DNA of 64,000 nucleotides from Trichostrongylus colubriformis. Lineage: Eukaryota > Nematoda > Chromadorea > Rhabditida > Trichostrongylidae. Below are positions 46,884 through 57,345 of the stretch, in pieces; position 1 is the first letter of the stretch; each line of letters begins with the position of its first letter. Both the position numbers and the translations under genes were made by a program. The stretch is taken from positions 12,772,001 through 12,836,000 of the forward strand of contig OZ022259.1 of the NCBI GenBank assembly GCA_963978905.1, given 5' to 3'. Below the pieces are notes generated by a model. That model did no database searches. It was not told the origin of the DNA and saw only the letters and a list, made by a program, of their open reading frames with translations.

Positions 46884-48089
46884 CTAGGTTGTCCCAAAAG
46901 TCTTGTAGCGTTTTTTCGATCATCACTTTTTATTATTTTTTCTTCCATTAAACAACAATCAGGCGATTCACCATTGTTATCGACAACACTCTGCCCCCTC
47001 ATAGGGAAATCGTTGATTCCCTCCTCCCGAACTCTGGGTTCTGAGGGTCGAAAAAGACAGCGATCGCCTTTGCAAGCATGTCATAATCAGCCAATTTTCT
47101 CTTGGCCAGGAAGGATTCAAGAGGATGGGTGAGAAGAGGCAATGTCTGGAGAGTATGGCGGGTGGGGAAGCACATTCCAGCCGGGCTCTTGCAGCTTGCC
47201 CTGGGTACAATTCGCGACGTATGGGTGGGCGTTGTCATGAAGGAGGGTGACCGCGGACCTTCTCAGGCGCTTTTCTCGAATAGCGACGGCGATCTGCTGG
47301 AGCTGGTGGGTGTATATAGAAGTGGATACTGTCTCGCTTTGTGCCAGCACTTCTTGGAAAAGCATTCCTTCCGCGTCCAGAAGCAGCAGAGTAGAATCTT
47401 CTTCGGATGAAGGTCGGACATGGTTTGCGTTGGCGGCACGGCGTCACGTAGCAGCCAAAAAGCGCGGGGTACGTTGGTATTGTACATGTCCCAGCTTTCA
47501 TCGCCCGTAGCCACATAGACGAGAAAGTCGTTGCGATGCGAGCGGAGCAGCAGCGATTGACAGATACCCACACGGGCACTTTCGTGAGCATTCGTCAGGG
47601 CATGAGGTCCATCGCGACAGCACGCTCCGATAACCGGGCTCGTGGAGGCGACGATTTACGGTTATGGGTGCTTGTCCATTCCTCTCCGCCAGCTCGCGCA
47701 TGGTGGTTTCAGGATCGGCGCGAACGGCGGAGAGCAGCGTTTCGTCGTCGAATGCGTGTGGGCGTCCCGTGCCTGGTTTGTCTTCCATGTCAATCTCGCC
47801 GTTGCTGAAGCTGATGAACCAGATGCGCACGGTTTCGTAGCTCACACATCCCTTGCCCAATGCAGCGTTGATGGAGTCGCAAGCTTCCGTCGCTTTGATG
47901 TCCCAAGACCACTCATAGTAGAAGACACCGCGTGTTGGGTGGGTATTGACTACGGGCACTGTAGCTCTCTCCACGGAACCTAGTGGTCAATATTAATTTT
48001 ACTAGAAAGCTTAGAGAGTGTTCTACCATATTCCTGAACCTCTCAGACATGCCTCGAAGTAAACAAGAGTTATTGATTTTTTTGGAAAA
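46884..48089 (-). mobile_element. Mariner element, family A, truncated at its transposase 5' end
   Basis: The first end is CTAGGTTGTCCCAAAAG (one mismatch from family A) directly after the TA that closes the previous element. The similarity with 38259-39147 stops at a TTTTTTTGGAAAA block near 48089, so the second terminal repeat is lost. On the minus strand, transposase pieces lie in order but in three frames: TRGVFYYEWSW...DMEDKPGTGRPHAFDDE, then ATGDESWDMYN (first catalytic Asp), LLHDNAHPYVANC (second) and LPHPPYSPDIAS (third). It is a pseudogene. Confidence 0.92.
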
Positions 48090-48099
48090 TTCGTTTTTA

Positions 48100-51000
48100 G
48101 TCATTTTGGAGCGATGGGCGCCATAATTTACGGGTTCTGTGCGCGCCAGCCACTACTTCTCCTGACACCCCGGTGAAGATATACTCATTTCACTTGCAGA
48201 AAGGGCTATCTGCTAACGGATGGAGCCAGAATAGCCAAATGATCGTGAACGTGTCTTCAAATTGACTCTCAACAGCAAGATTTCAAGGGTTTCAGATTTA
48301 TCTCGAAAGTCGTTGACATATGTGGCAAGATACCAAATGAAAAGAGCGCCTCCGAGCCTTGGAAAAGGCGTCTATTCCAACCGCTTTCGGCGTTTTTATA
48401 CAAGCCCGCCCCTTTTAAAAACCAATGGTGGGAAATGGGCTCGGGTCCTTTTTTTTTTGAATGGAAATAGAAAAGAATAAAAAAGAGGGGGAAGGATAAG
48501 AAAGAAAGAAAAAGGGATAAGAAGGAGTTGTTGGAGCTGTGTCGCTCGAAGTACGATTGCACGGCAGGGACGAAATTGTGTTGGCAAACTTTCCAGCTAG
48601 GACATGAGGACGAGACCAATATGCTGGACACGGCATTTGACAGCTTATTTTCCGATGACTCATTCGATTCAATCCCACAGAAGTTTGAAAAAGGCTTTAT
48701 ATGATGTATGGGTAGCTTTTCTTCTGGCTAAGTTTTCTAACCTGGGGAAAGAAGGTCGTGCCAGCCTGGAAGACGGCCGCATACGATGCCCCGTCTACTT
48801 GTACATTAGTAGTATCGAATCAAAAGAGTTAGCAGTAGCTCTGATACCGGCTCGCTGGTCCGAAAACCTAGTCCGGAAGGCCTGTTCACAGCCCTTTCAG
48901 CTTCATTTGGACGACAGTGTACGTTATAATAGAAGGGGGAGTAATTCATTCGGTCAGTAAGCAATTCGGATCAATTTGCTCGTCCACATAGGCAATAAAA
49001 AAGAGCATTAAAGTGGATTGGATAGACCTGTAAAAGGGACGTGAGAGCAGAAAATACGACAAAGAGAGCAAAGAGATACACTGGGACAATTTGGACCGAC
49101 AGAGAGGTAGTTTCAGGATATTCTATCATAGGACCCTTTTTTTTTTGGAAATCCCCTAACCCGGACAATCTCGTCGATAGCGTGCAATGAATCTGGGATG
49201 CTGCGAAAATGATGATACACTAATTGATGAAGTGCGAATGTGACACTTCAACTGTTAATCGTTTGCGCTCGCACCTGTCAAAAACGTTCTAATTGTGTCT
49301 CATAAAGTGGATTGCAATAGCGATAATTCAGTCTAAAACAGTCACCACTGTAAAACATAGAGATTACTGGACCGAGAAGAGTATAAACGATATGCCATGG
49401 GTTGTTTGTGGCCGATACAAGAAGCATGGAACAAATTTGACATATCAGAAGCGGCGAGAAAAACCCACGTGAACGTCCGCCCCCCTCCCCCCCCCATTCT
49501 CGCGTCAAGGCTGGCCGGCTCATCAGTGCGAACACATGCGCGAAGAAAATGGCGGAAATAACGAGACTATTTAGCGCTCACAGCGCTTTGTCGTCACAAC
49601 AATCCTTGCTATATTTGCTGCAGCTGCGCCCCTCTTCGACCCCTCGGACAGGGAAGTGTAAATATCGAGTAAATTTCGCTATATTTAGATGTTAATAGCT
49701 CATGCCATGAAAACCTGCAAATGAAATTGGCTGTACAGAGGCAAGAATATGACAAAGGACAACAACCGTGCAATGCAATAAGACTTGTCTGCAATTGTCA
49801 TTGTTATTTCTAATATTTTTTCTAAAGTTAAGGTCTATTTTTTGGTGCTAAAATAAAGTGTGAAAAAAGGAAAACGACAAAGATGTTGTGGAAACTCCCT
49901 ATGGCCTAAGACGCATGTTTAAAGTGTAGAAAGAGGTCCGACAGATCTCCTTAAAGCAGCCATACTGACATTTTAGGTTTTTCTTGATCCAGAGATGAAC
50001 ATGTTTGCAGTTAGAGTGTATTAAAACCTAGTCATGACAATTATTACTTATTAATTGATTAATTATACCTTGTGACGACTCTCTCATCCACAACTGTGTG
50101 CAGTTTATGGCTACTTTTTGTGATAATTGCAGGTTTTCCTAAACCTTTATTTTTTTTCGAAAAAAAAATTAGGCTGTAGGACAATTTTTGCGACATTCCC
50201 CAAGCTGTTATGGAAGTTTTCAGGAGCCTGTATGGATAATGTATAGGAAGAGGGCACCTTGTGCTATTCGACAGTTTATTCGGATTCTTGGGCTCCAACT
50301 CGAACGAAAGGTCGTTCTTTTCGTTCGCGTTGGACCCCAAGAAACCGGAGAATTTGTAAGCTAACTTCAGATCTATATTTTATCCTATTTTTCTATCGAT
50401 TTGGAAAATTACTTTTTGAAATTTCGCAGCTCCAAATGTTAGATATATTTCAGCTGATTATTAATAAATAGATAATGAACTTTTTCACGATTTTTTATGA
50501 TAAGCGAAATATTTTTCCAAAAGTTGGGGCCTAATTTTTGTACTGAAATTAAATGTGAAAGGAAAGAAACGACAAAGATATTGCAAACTTTCCCTACTTT
50601 CTGAATGCGCACAGTTTAAAAAGTGAGGTTTGAAAAGATGACAGCTGAAATTCATTCTTTGCGGACATCCCTTAGACACGTGGAGGCGCCACAAGCGAAA
50701 CTTGCAGGTAGTAACGTATATTATGGTGTGAGGTAAGAAATGTTAGCATCTTGCCTGAAAGTGGGGTCAGCTGATTTCTGAATGACGGCACGCCAAGACA
50801 CTAAAGGAGGCCTTCGAGTTGTTTAGTGAGACAAACCCACTTTAACATTTTTGCGCCATCTTTTTAAAGACATCGGGAGGCTTACTGAATGAGATTACGG
50901 TGGCTTGCAGCAGCCGCAATGCACACACGACACCTTGCCGAGACGTCGAAGGTGAATTCGTTAAGTTTTGATTGTAATCTCTTTTTTCTTACCTTTTCGC

Positions 51001-51300
51001 TTTTACTTCGTTTAAAAACAGCATTAGAGGTAATGCGGTAATGGAGAAATCCCTACAAGAAGTCACCCACATGGTAGTCCTGGGCCTAAGAAGGCTACAT
51101 ATCTCTGGCGAAATTCCGGTGAAGAAGCGCCCTTCCGAGGTGTAGAAACGCCGCAAAACGCCGCAGCCGCCCATCTGTTCCGCCTCTTGATGAGTCGATC
51201 CCGCCTCCGGATGACGTAATTCCCGATTGACTGGAATGGGAGCGGCCAAGAAGATGCGGCAGGATCGAAGCTTTTGCGGCGCGCTTTCGCAGTTTTAGCT
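48100..51300. other. Intergenic, no supported gene
   Basis: Two stretches (about 49816-49945 and 50513-50645) look like diverged direct copies, sharing GAAA.CGACAAAGAT.TTG and neighbouring blocks. A TTAGGCTGTAGGACAATTTT at 50170 resembles a mariner end without a partner. The 118-codon plus-strand frame at 48604-48960 has no recognised motif. Confidence 0.3.
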
Positions 51301-51599
51301 TGAAGCTCGCTCCAAAAAATAGATGCTGCCGTACTTCCAAGCATTCCCTTATGCTTACTTGGCAAGATGCCAATGGAAAACTAGATCAGACTACCCGCCG
51401 CTTCTTGACGGACAGGTCGTCTGCGTCGAGAACCAACAGTGGAAAGGGAGTCCTATTTCTTGGGTTTCTGGCCAATTCCATCCGTTGCTTCTCCACTGTC
51501 CTGTTACTAGGCATCTCGCCTTTCACATTCACTACTTCCTTTACTTTTCGTCCGACTTTTCCCTAGTGCTGCCTTTAATTGTTTTACTTGTTCGACGCT

Positions 51600-51870
51600 G
51601 TGTGTTGTTTTACTATTTCACATCATCACTGATGATTGTAATACACTCTACGAGACAACTAATGCATCTCTACAACGGACAACTTGGAAAGTCAGTGTGC
51701 GCAGTTTGTAGTGATACGATGTGCTGCGAATACACATCACAGCGTCTCGTCTTTGAATCTGAGTTTTCCACCGATTATCGCTTCTAACTTTGAGTGTTCT
51801 TTACAAAATGATGATTCCTTTGATCTTCCTCGTTCTTCGGACCCATTCCGGTTTCTTTAAAGAGAAATGA
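51600..51870 (+). repeat. Dispersed repeat R, copy
   Basis: It contains CATCATCACTGATGATTG, CTCTACGAGACAACTAATG, CAACTTGGAAAGTCAGTG and GCGAATACACATCACAGCG. CGATTATCGCTTCTAAC and TTCCGGTTTCTTTAAAGAG follow. This is the fullest copy of the family. Confidence 0.65.
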
Positions 51871-51984
51871 GAGGAATTTTCATCAGAGGAATTTTCAGAG
51901 ATCATAGGGTCACACGAACTCAAGTGGTTTGCCGTCGAGCCTTTTAGATACAGATAAAAATTTAAGGCATCTGGAGGGAGAAGG

Positions 51985-53165
51985 AAAAAGTGAGAACTGG
52001 GAACGCATGTTCTCTGAATACTAGCCTTCCAATCCAAGAGAGGTTATGTGTAGCCATACTCGTAGTGAAAAAGCGGCCTGGGGTCCTATCACGATCCCGG
52101 TGCCGCGGATCGCCGCGACGATGGCCTCGGGGGCACCGCGCTCCCGGCCTATCCGCGCTGCGGCGCCGCTTGTCGCGTCATGCGGCATGCGGTGGCTCCG
52201 CTCTGTGGTCGAAGCCGGTTTATAAGGGCCGACTGCCAGCTGCCACTCGGTTTTCACCGGGCAACGCCATGATGCTGCCCGAGGACTGGGGGTGCGGTGC
52301 ACCCTTGGCTCTCGGGTAGTGGAGCGCTGGCCATGAGTTGGCCGGTGTCTTCGCTGCTCCCCGACCGGGAGCAGCCTTGGTCGGATCCCCATGCCAGACA
52401 CCGTCGGCCATATGGCTACGTGATAACAGCCGGATGGGGTTCTAATACGTAATACGTTAGCCGGCTGCCGGGAGTCACCCTAGCGGAGCGACCTTGGAAA
52501 GCCAGGTATGATATATTGTATTGTTGTATTACGTGATAAGTGTGTGCTATATTTCTTGTTGTGTAATTTATATGTAGTTCATGTGTTATATTTATATGCA
52601 AGTTGTGTCTTGTCATGTTTAGTGCTGGGGGCAGGTTGCCAGTGAAGTGACGTTCAGGGTTGACAGCCCTCAAACCGGCGTTACGGGTGGTGTAGGGAAT
52701 AGGTCGGTAATCCCCTTTGGTCCACAGGGAGGGTCCGCCCTGTCGGCCGTTGTGGCGGCCGTCGGGGTGTCTCCGGTGAGGGCGTCTGGGGGGCATAATC
52801 CACCATTGGGTGTCTCCTGGACGCGTGAGGTTTGTGTGCGCTAGGACGATGCAACACGCGATGTCAAAAGGATGCCTTTGATCCGCGACACACGGCGTGT
52901 CTTACTGCAGTTCATCAGCCACGCGAGTTGCTGGCGAGGGCGGGACAACGTTTATGGCCGGCTGATTTAGCCTCTCCGTCCCTCTACAGTTTACAGCCCC
53001 GGCTAGTGACGCAGAGGGGGGCGGGAGAAATGGGTTTTGGATGTGCTCTTTCTCGATTTTTTCGCCGTTTTATTTCATTATTTCTCTAGTGACACTGCTG
53101 AGTACCCCTACTTTCATATTCTAATATCTGCCATATTTACCCCTCCCGGTGTCTTCAATAACCCT
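51985..53165 (+). repeat. Dispersed repeat, GCACC-ended family, split copy
   Basis: The left half (51985-52097) ends at GGGGTCCTATCACGATCC. The right half (52880-53165) resumes with CTGCAGTTCATC and runs to TTACCCCTCCCGGTGTC. Together they match the continuous copy at 5655-5985, so about 785 bp were inserted between them. Confidence 0.6.
52098..52879. mobile_element. Unclassified GC-rich insertion, about 780 bp
   Basis: It interrupts the repeat at 51985-53165, with GATCC on both sides (52093-52097 and 52880-52884) as a possible 5-bp duplication. It has two GC-rich blocks (52100-52500 and 52630-52850) around an AT-rich, TGTT-rich centre (52505-52620). No terminal inverted repeats, poly(A) tail or reverse-transcriptase motif were recognised. 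Composition differs sharply from the neighbourhood. Confidence 0.5.
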
Positions 53166-53169
53166 AGGG

Positions 53170-54250
53170 TGACTGTCGGTTGACATATACGTGTTAAAAC
53201 TCACACATTCGAAAGAAGTTCATGAAATTTAGAAAAATAGGCAATTTTAACTCAAACTTCCAAGTCTTTGACATACGGATGTAAAGCAGCATCACGTTGA
53301 TGCATTCATTGCATAATTGAATTATTTGTGACTCAATACTAGAACCTTTTCCTCCTATTCCAGATTGTATGTTGAAAAGTAAACAGTTGAAAATGAAGTT
53401 GTAGAGGGCGAAAAACGGAGGATCTACTGGTAAGCAGCTTAAGTAAGGTCGTTTCCGGGAAACTAAAACGTATTTCCTCTTTTCATGACAGTTAGTAAGT
53501 CAAGTTGTAGCTGAATGTTTGAAGCTGTACTATAAGTAATAGCTGACTATGTGAAGCGGATAAGCTGTTGTTGCTATAAATTCTATGTAATAAAGCAATT
53601 AAGGGTATAGCGAGTTTTTTTCCTAGACCATCACCCTTCTAATCCCGCTAAACACGAGCTTAAAATGGCAACTGAGGCATTATTCATTCAAAATGCGACA
53701 AACAAGCTATTAACGTGCTAGGCTAGCGCTTAGAAAATTATACGACACCCGAACGGAATTAAGCAGCCGCAGAGAGGGGAGTGATCGGAAGCCTATCGTC
53801 GGCAGAATGCAGGATGGATCCAGCTACAGGGGTGCCTAACTAGTGGTGCATCTTTCTCCCCAAGTTTGGCAGGCCACAGCCAGATCGACGCAGTAGATAT
53901 ACGATATACACCAAAGGGGTGTGCGTCAAGACCTTCCAGTCGGGTCACCGAGCACGACAACTTCCGGGTCGAGATCAGGAGGGAACTGGACACGCGAGGT
54001 CATCCAATTCTCGTAATTGAGACGTGCAACCACGACGCTACCGCGCTAGCGGTCAGGTGGGCACATATCCTACGAGCCGCAACAATAGTTATGGTTGGGG
54101 AACACGGTCAGTATGGCCGCCAGGTCAGACGTTGACCATGCCCATCCCTTTGAAGTGCTCTTTGTAACAATGTTCTGCAGAGATATTTTGAAAGCAAACC
54201 GTTGGATTGTACGACTGAAATGTACCTCTTTCGCGCCTCTACGATGCTTC
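53170..54250. other. Intergenic with a GC-rich patch, no supported gene
   Basis: Around 53750-54140 the DNA is GC-richer than its surroundings and open on the plus strand for 89 codons (53866-54135). The frame contains HPILVIETCNHDATALAV, and I recognise no family. No flanking exons fit. It may be a piece of a retroelement or a lone exon. Confidence 0.3.
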
Positions 54251-54254
54251 ATCA

Positions 54255-54425
54255 CAGCACTTCATGTGCTCGAATTGACTCCGACCACACCCACTTAAGC
54301 TCCGTCCTTGGTCAATTGAGCAAAATGGGTCGGAGTTGGTCTCAGTGGATGTAGCGTCGTCACAGTGCACCGTGGCGGCGCGGAAAGGTGCAGCCTGGAT
54401 AGTTAATGAGAGATCTACTTCCCTA
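54255..54425 (+). repeat. Dispersed repeat related to 13480-13660
   Basis: It contains TCGAATTGACTCCGACCACA, TTGGTCAATTGAGCAAAATG, GGTCGGAGTTGGTC, GGTGCAGCCTGGATAGTTA in the order found near 13500. A weaker relative may lie at 57250-57340. Confidence 0.5.
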
Positions 54426-55199
54426 ACGATAAGTCAGCTTATCTCTATCTTTATCTTATGTTATCTTTTTGATTTTGTATTTTCAGGTGTAAGCTATACC
54501 CACTATATCAATATAAATAAATGTGAATAACAGAAGTATTTTCCAAAAAACTATGACCCAAGAAGAAACAGAACTGAGTGAGAAAAAATTTTAAATGTTG
54601 CAAGAATTTCCTTAAACCCATTCATTATATTTCAGAGCTGCATAATTTTCAAACCAAAATTTGATGCGATTCTAATAAGATTCTAATCGATCAATTCGTA
54701 GGCAGTTGGAAGCCATGAAAATGTGAAACGGAAAGGCGAGAATGGCTGGGAAAGGGCAGAAAAGCCTGATATGTAACTTTTTGCTTAACAAATTCCCTCA
54801 AGCATTTATTGACAATAAAAGCACATTATAGATTGTGGGACAATTTTAGAGAAAGAGCTCCAGTGTTAGACGAACAAGAGACCCAGCCGCTTACGTGATC
54901 AACACAAACCAAAACCCCTGTGTTTTCAAGAGTTTGTGCTGTATATCGTAGTGCTCGGAAAATGATACGGTGGCTCTGAAAATGAGATTTCAAAGAATTG
55001 TGTACGGAAAATGAAACACTCTATCCTAGGTGTATCCAAGAGAACCGTACACTGGATTATAGAATAAGGTCTGCTTTTTTGTCAGTCACCAAAAAATGAG
55101 TTTGTTGAGTCTCTTCTTTTATTAGCCGCTTTTAGAGATCACGGAAGTTTGCGATTTCCGACTGTTAGCATTATATGACTTCGGAGTTGGGAGGAATGC

Positions 55200-56060
55200 A
55201 TCCGAATCAGTCCGAAATATGGCGACTGCATTTGGACGGAATGTCTCCAAGGAAAGAACATTACGAAGCTGGTATGACATATTTAAGTCTGGAGATACAA
55301 GGCTTGAAGATCGTAGACGATCCCAGAAACCATCCTCCACAATGGATATGAACCTCAAGGAGATGATAGAAGCCAATCCTAAATGTTCGTCTATGGATTT
55401 AGCACTGAAGTTGGATGTCCAAAGGTAGCGTGCTGAGCCTCCTGCATGCAGTGGAAAAGAAGAAGCTGTGTCGATGGATACCTCACGAGATGGCACCTTG
55501 GCAGATGATGATGGCGCGCATGCAGGTCTCGCGCCCTTTTCAACCGCAAAAAACGAGCCATTTTTGAATAGGATTGTGGATGGGTTGATGCGAATGAACC
55601 GCCAGGAAGTATCGCGAAACCTGGACTACATCAGCAGAAAGTTATGCTGACGGTCCGGTGGTCCACTGTAGTCATCATCCTTTATATGGTCCACGAACCC
55701 GGCCAGACCATTACATGAGGTCCCACTGTGAAGAACTGAGCATAATGCATGAGAAAATAAAGAGCCGATGCCTTTGTGTACGGACGGAAAAGGTACAGTC
55801 CCCCTGCACGATAACGCGAGACGCACATCTCAAAGACCATCGCGCAAAATTCTTCGAGCTGGACTTCCCGCATCCACCGTATTCTACAGACTTATCCCCT
55901 ATTGACTACCACTTCGTCCGCTCCTTGAAGTAATTCCTGGGGGAAAAATCTTTTCGGAACAAACAAAATGTGGAGCGAGGTTCCAAGTTTTTAGATTTTA
56001 AAAACTCTAATTTTTTGCAGTGGAATACTTTCACTCTAAGAACGTTGGCAAGAATGTGTG
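55200..56060 (+). pseudogene. Mariner transposase relic without recognisable ends
   Basis: Plus-strand pieces in order: RSWYDIFKSGDTRLEDRRRS and EANPKCSSMDLALKLDVQR (55219-55425), the N-terminal DNA-binding half. About 55750-55930 follows with a DAHLKDHRAKF segment and HPPYSTDLSPIDYHFVRSLK, the latter holding the third catalytic aspartate of the D,D34D triad. The order and spacing fit a mariner transposase, but stops and shifts break it. Terminal repeats were not identified, so element limits are unknown. Confidence 0.82.
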
Positions 56061-56229
56061 GGATTCAATGGCTTCTATTTTGAATAAAGGGATTGTAATT
56101 AGCAACGTTATGGTGTTTCAAAATTAGACTTCCAGAACGGCGAGATTTTTTTGACCAACCCGTTCAAAGCGAACTTCGCAGTTCGTTTCCCTAAATAATC
56201 AACGGCACCCACTTCCCAGCGGGAGGGAG

Positions 56230-56400
56230 GTCGGGTTCATACTCAACACAGGGCATGGCTGCGTTCATAGGCAGCGAGGCAGAGCAGTACGGAGGAGGTA
56301 CAGAGACGACATAGGCAGAGGCAGGGTGGTATTTGCGTAGACGCAGAGAAATGCAGCCACGCCCTGCTGCTAGCACTGCAGAGTATGGACGCGGCCCGAG
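56230..56400. mobile_element. Palindromic MITE-like element, family E, copy 1
   Basis: The left part, GGTTCATACTCAACACAGGG, CATGGCTGCGTT, is mirrored by GCAGCCACGCCCTGCTGCTA and AGTATGGACGCGG on the right. Copies lie at 58670-58805, 59090-59243 and 63055-63181. Confidence 0.6.
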
Positions 56401-57249
56401 TAAAAGACTCTTTTTGCTGTGTATAGTAATTATTATAGATTTATCAATTCACCAATGTAAATGTACAAAAAAACCAACAAAATTATAAATCTGTACATAT
56501 GTAACTGATGAAAAGATCACAGGGTTTATTTCCAATCATTCAATATCAAGTAATGTACATGATATGTCAATTAGTACTATTGGAGCAGCGGAAGTCGCAT
56601 TGGCACAATCCATCTTCATGCCCACAGAGAGGAGATTTCAGAAACGAACTGGCTGCACAGATGATTGCTGCACGTCACTGCTTTCTTTGCTGAGCCGAGT
56701 ACTTTCAGTGATTTGTCGTTGAACGGATTTCACATGACCGCTGAAGTAGCGCAACTAAAGTACGCTCATTGATTGCTTTTATTGAAAACACGGAATAAAG
56801 ATTATAACAAAAGACCCAAAGGAGTGAAATCGGGCAAAATTTCCGGGATGCACCACGCAGTCGATGTTCATTTTGTTACGAAGCCGTCTTAAGATCCGAA
56901 TAGAGCAAATTCAAGACTGCCCCCCTCCGAAATATAGGTCCCAGTACACATTCGTGGTGGTTTCATGTAACGGCAGAATCATAGTTACTGAGGTGACCCT
57001 ATTTTGGAGCTCTAGATGCTTCAGGCTGAGACGGGCAATTCAACCCCACTATCTCAATTTTTGGGCGCGATGGCTCACATGGATTGAATCACCATTGCGA
57101 CAATTGGAATTAGTCAACTAACCCCATTAGGAGCAGTATATCCTTGAACAGCTGCCCTCCTTGGGTAGCTGCTTAACATCGACCTCTTTTGCACCTCCAC
57201 GGTGTCCCATTACCACGCTTTATCCACTCAAATCCATTCTTACCAAGCC

Positions 57250-57345
57250 CGTCCAGCTCACTGACTAATAGGCCAGTGAGCCCAATTGGAGCGTGGTCCC
57301 GAAGGGTTCAAGCGGGTGCAGCGCTATGATAGGAACCCGTATCGG
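57250..57345 (+). repeat. Possible relative of the 54255-54425 repeat
   Basis: A TTGGAGCGTGGTCCCGAAGG block followed by GGGTTCAAGCGGGTGCAGCG resembles the GGGTTGGAGT...GGTGCAGCC part of the repeat near 13570. The match is short, and it overlaps the end of the candidate last exon of the receptor gene by about 20 bp. Confidence 0.25.

Noticed and set aside
53866..54135. 89-codon plus-strand frame in a GC-rich patch
   Set aside because: Protein-like but unrecognised, with no flanking exons. Kept only as a note in the intergenic entry.
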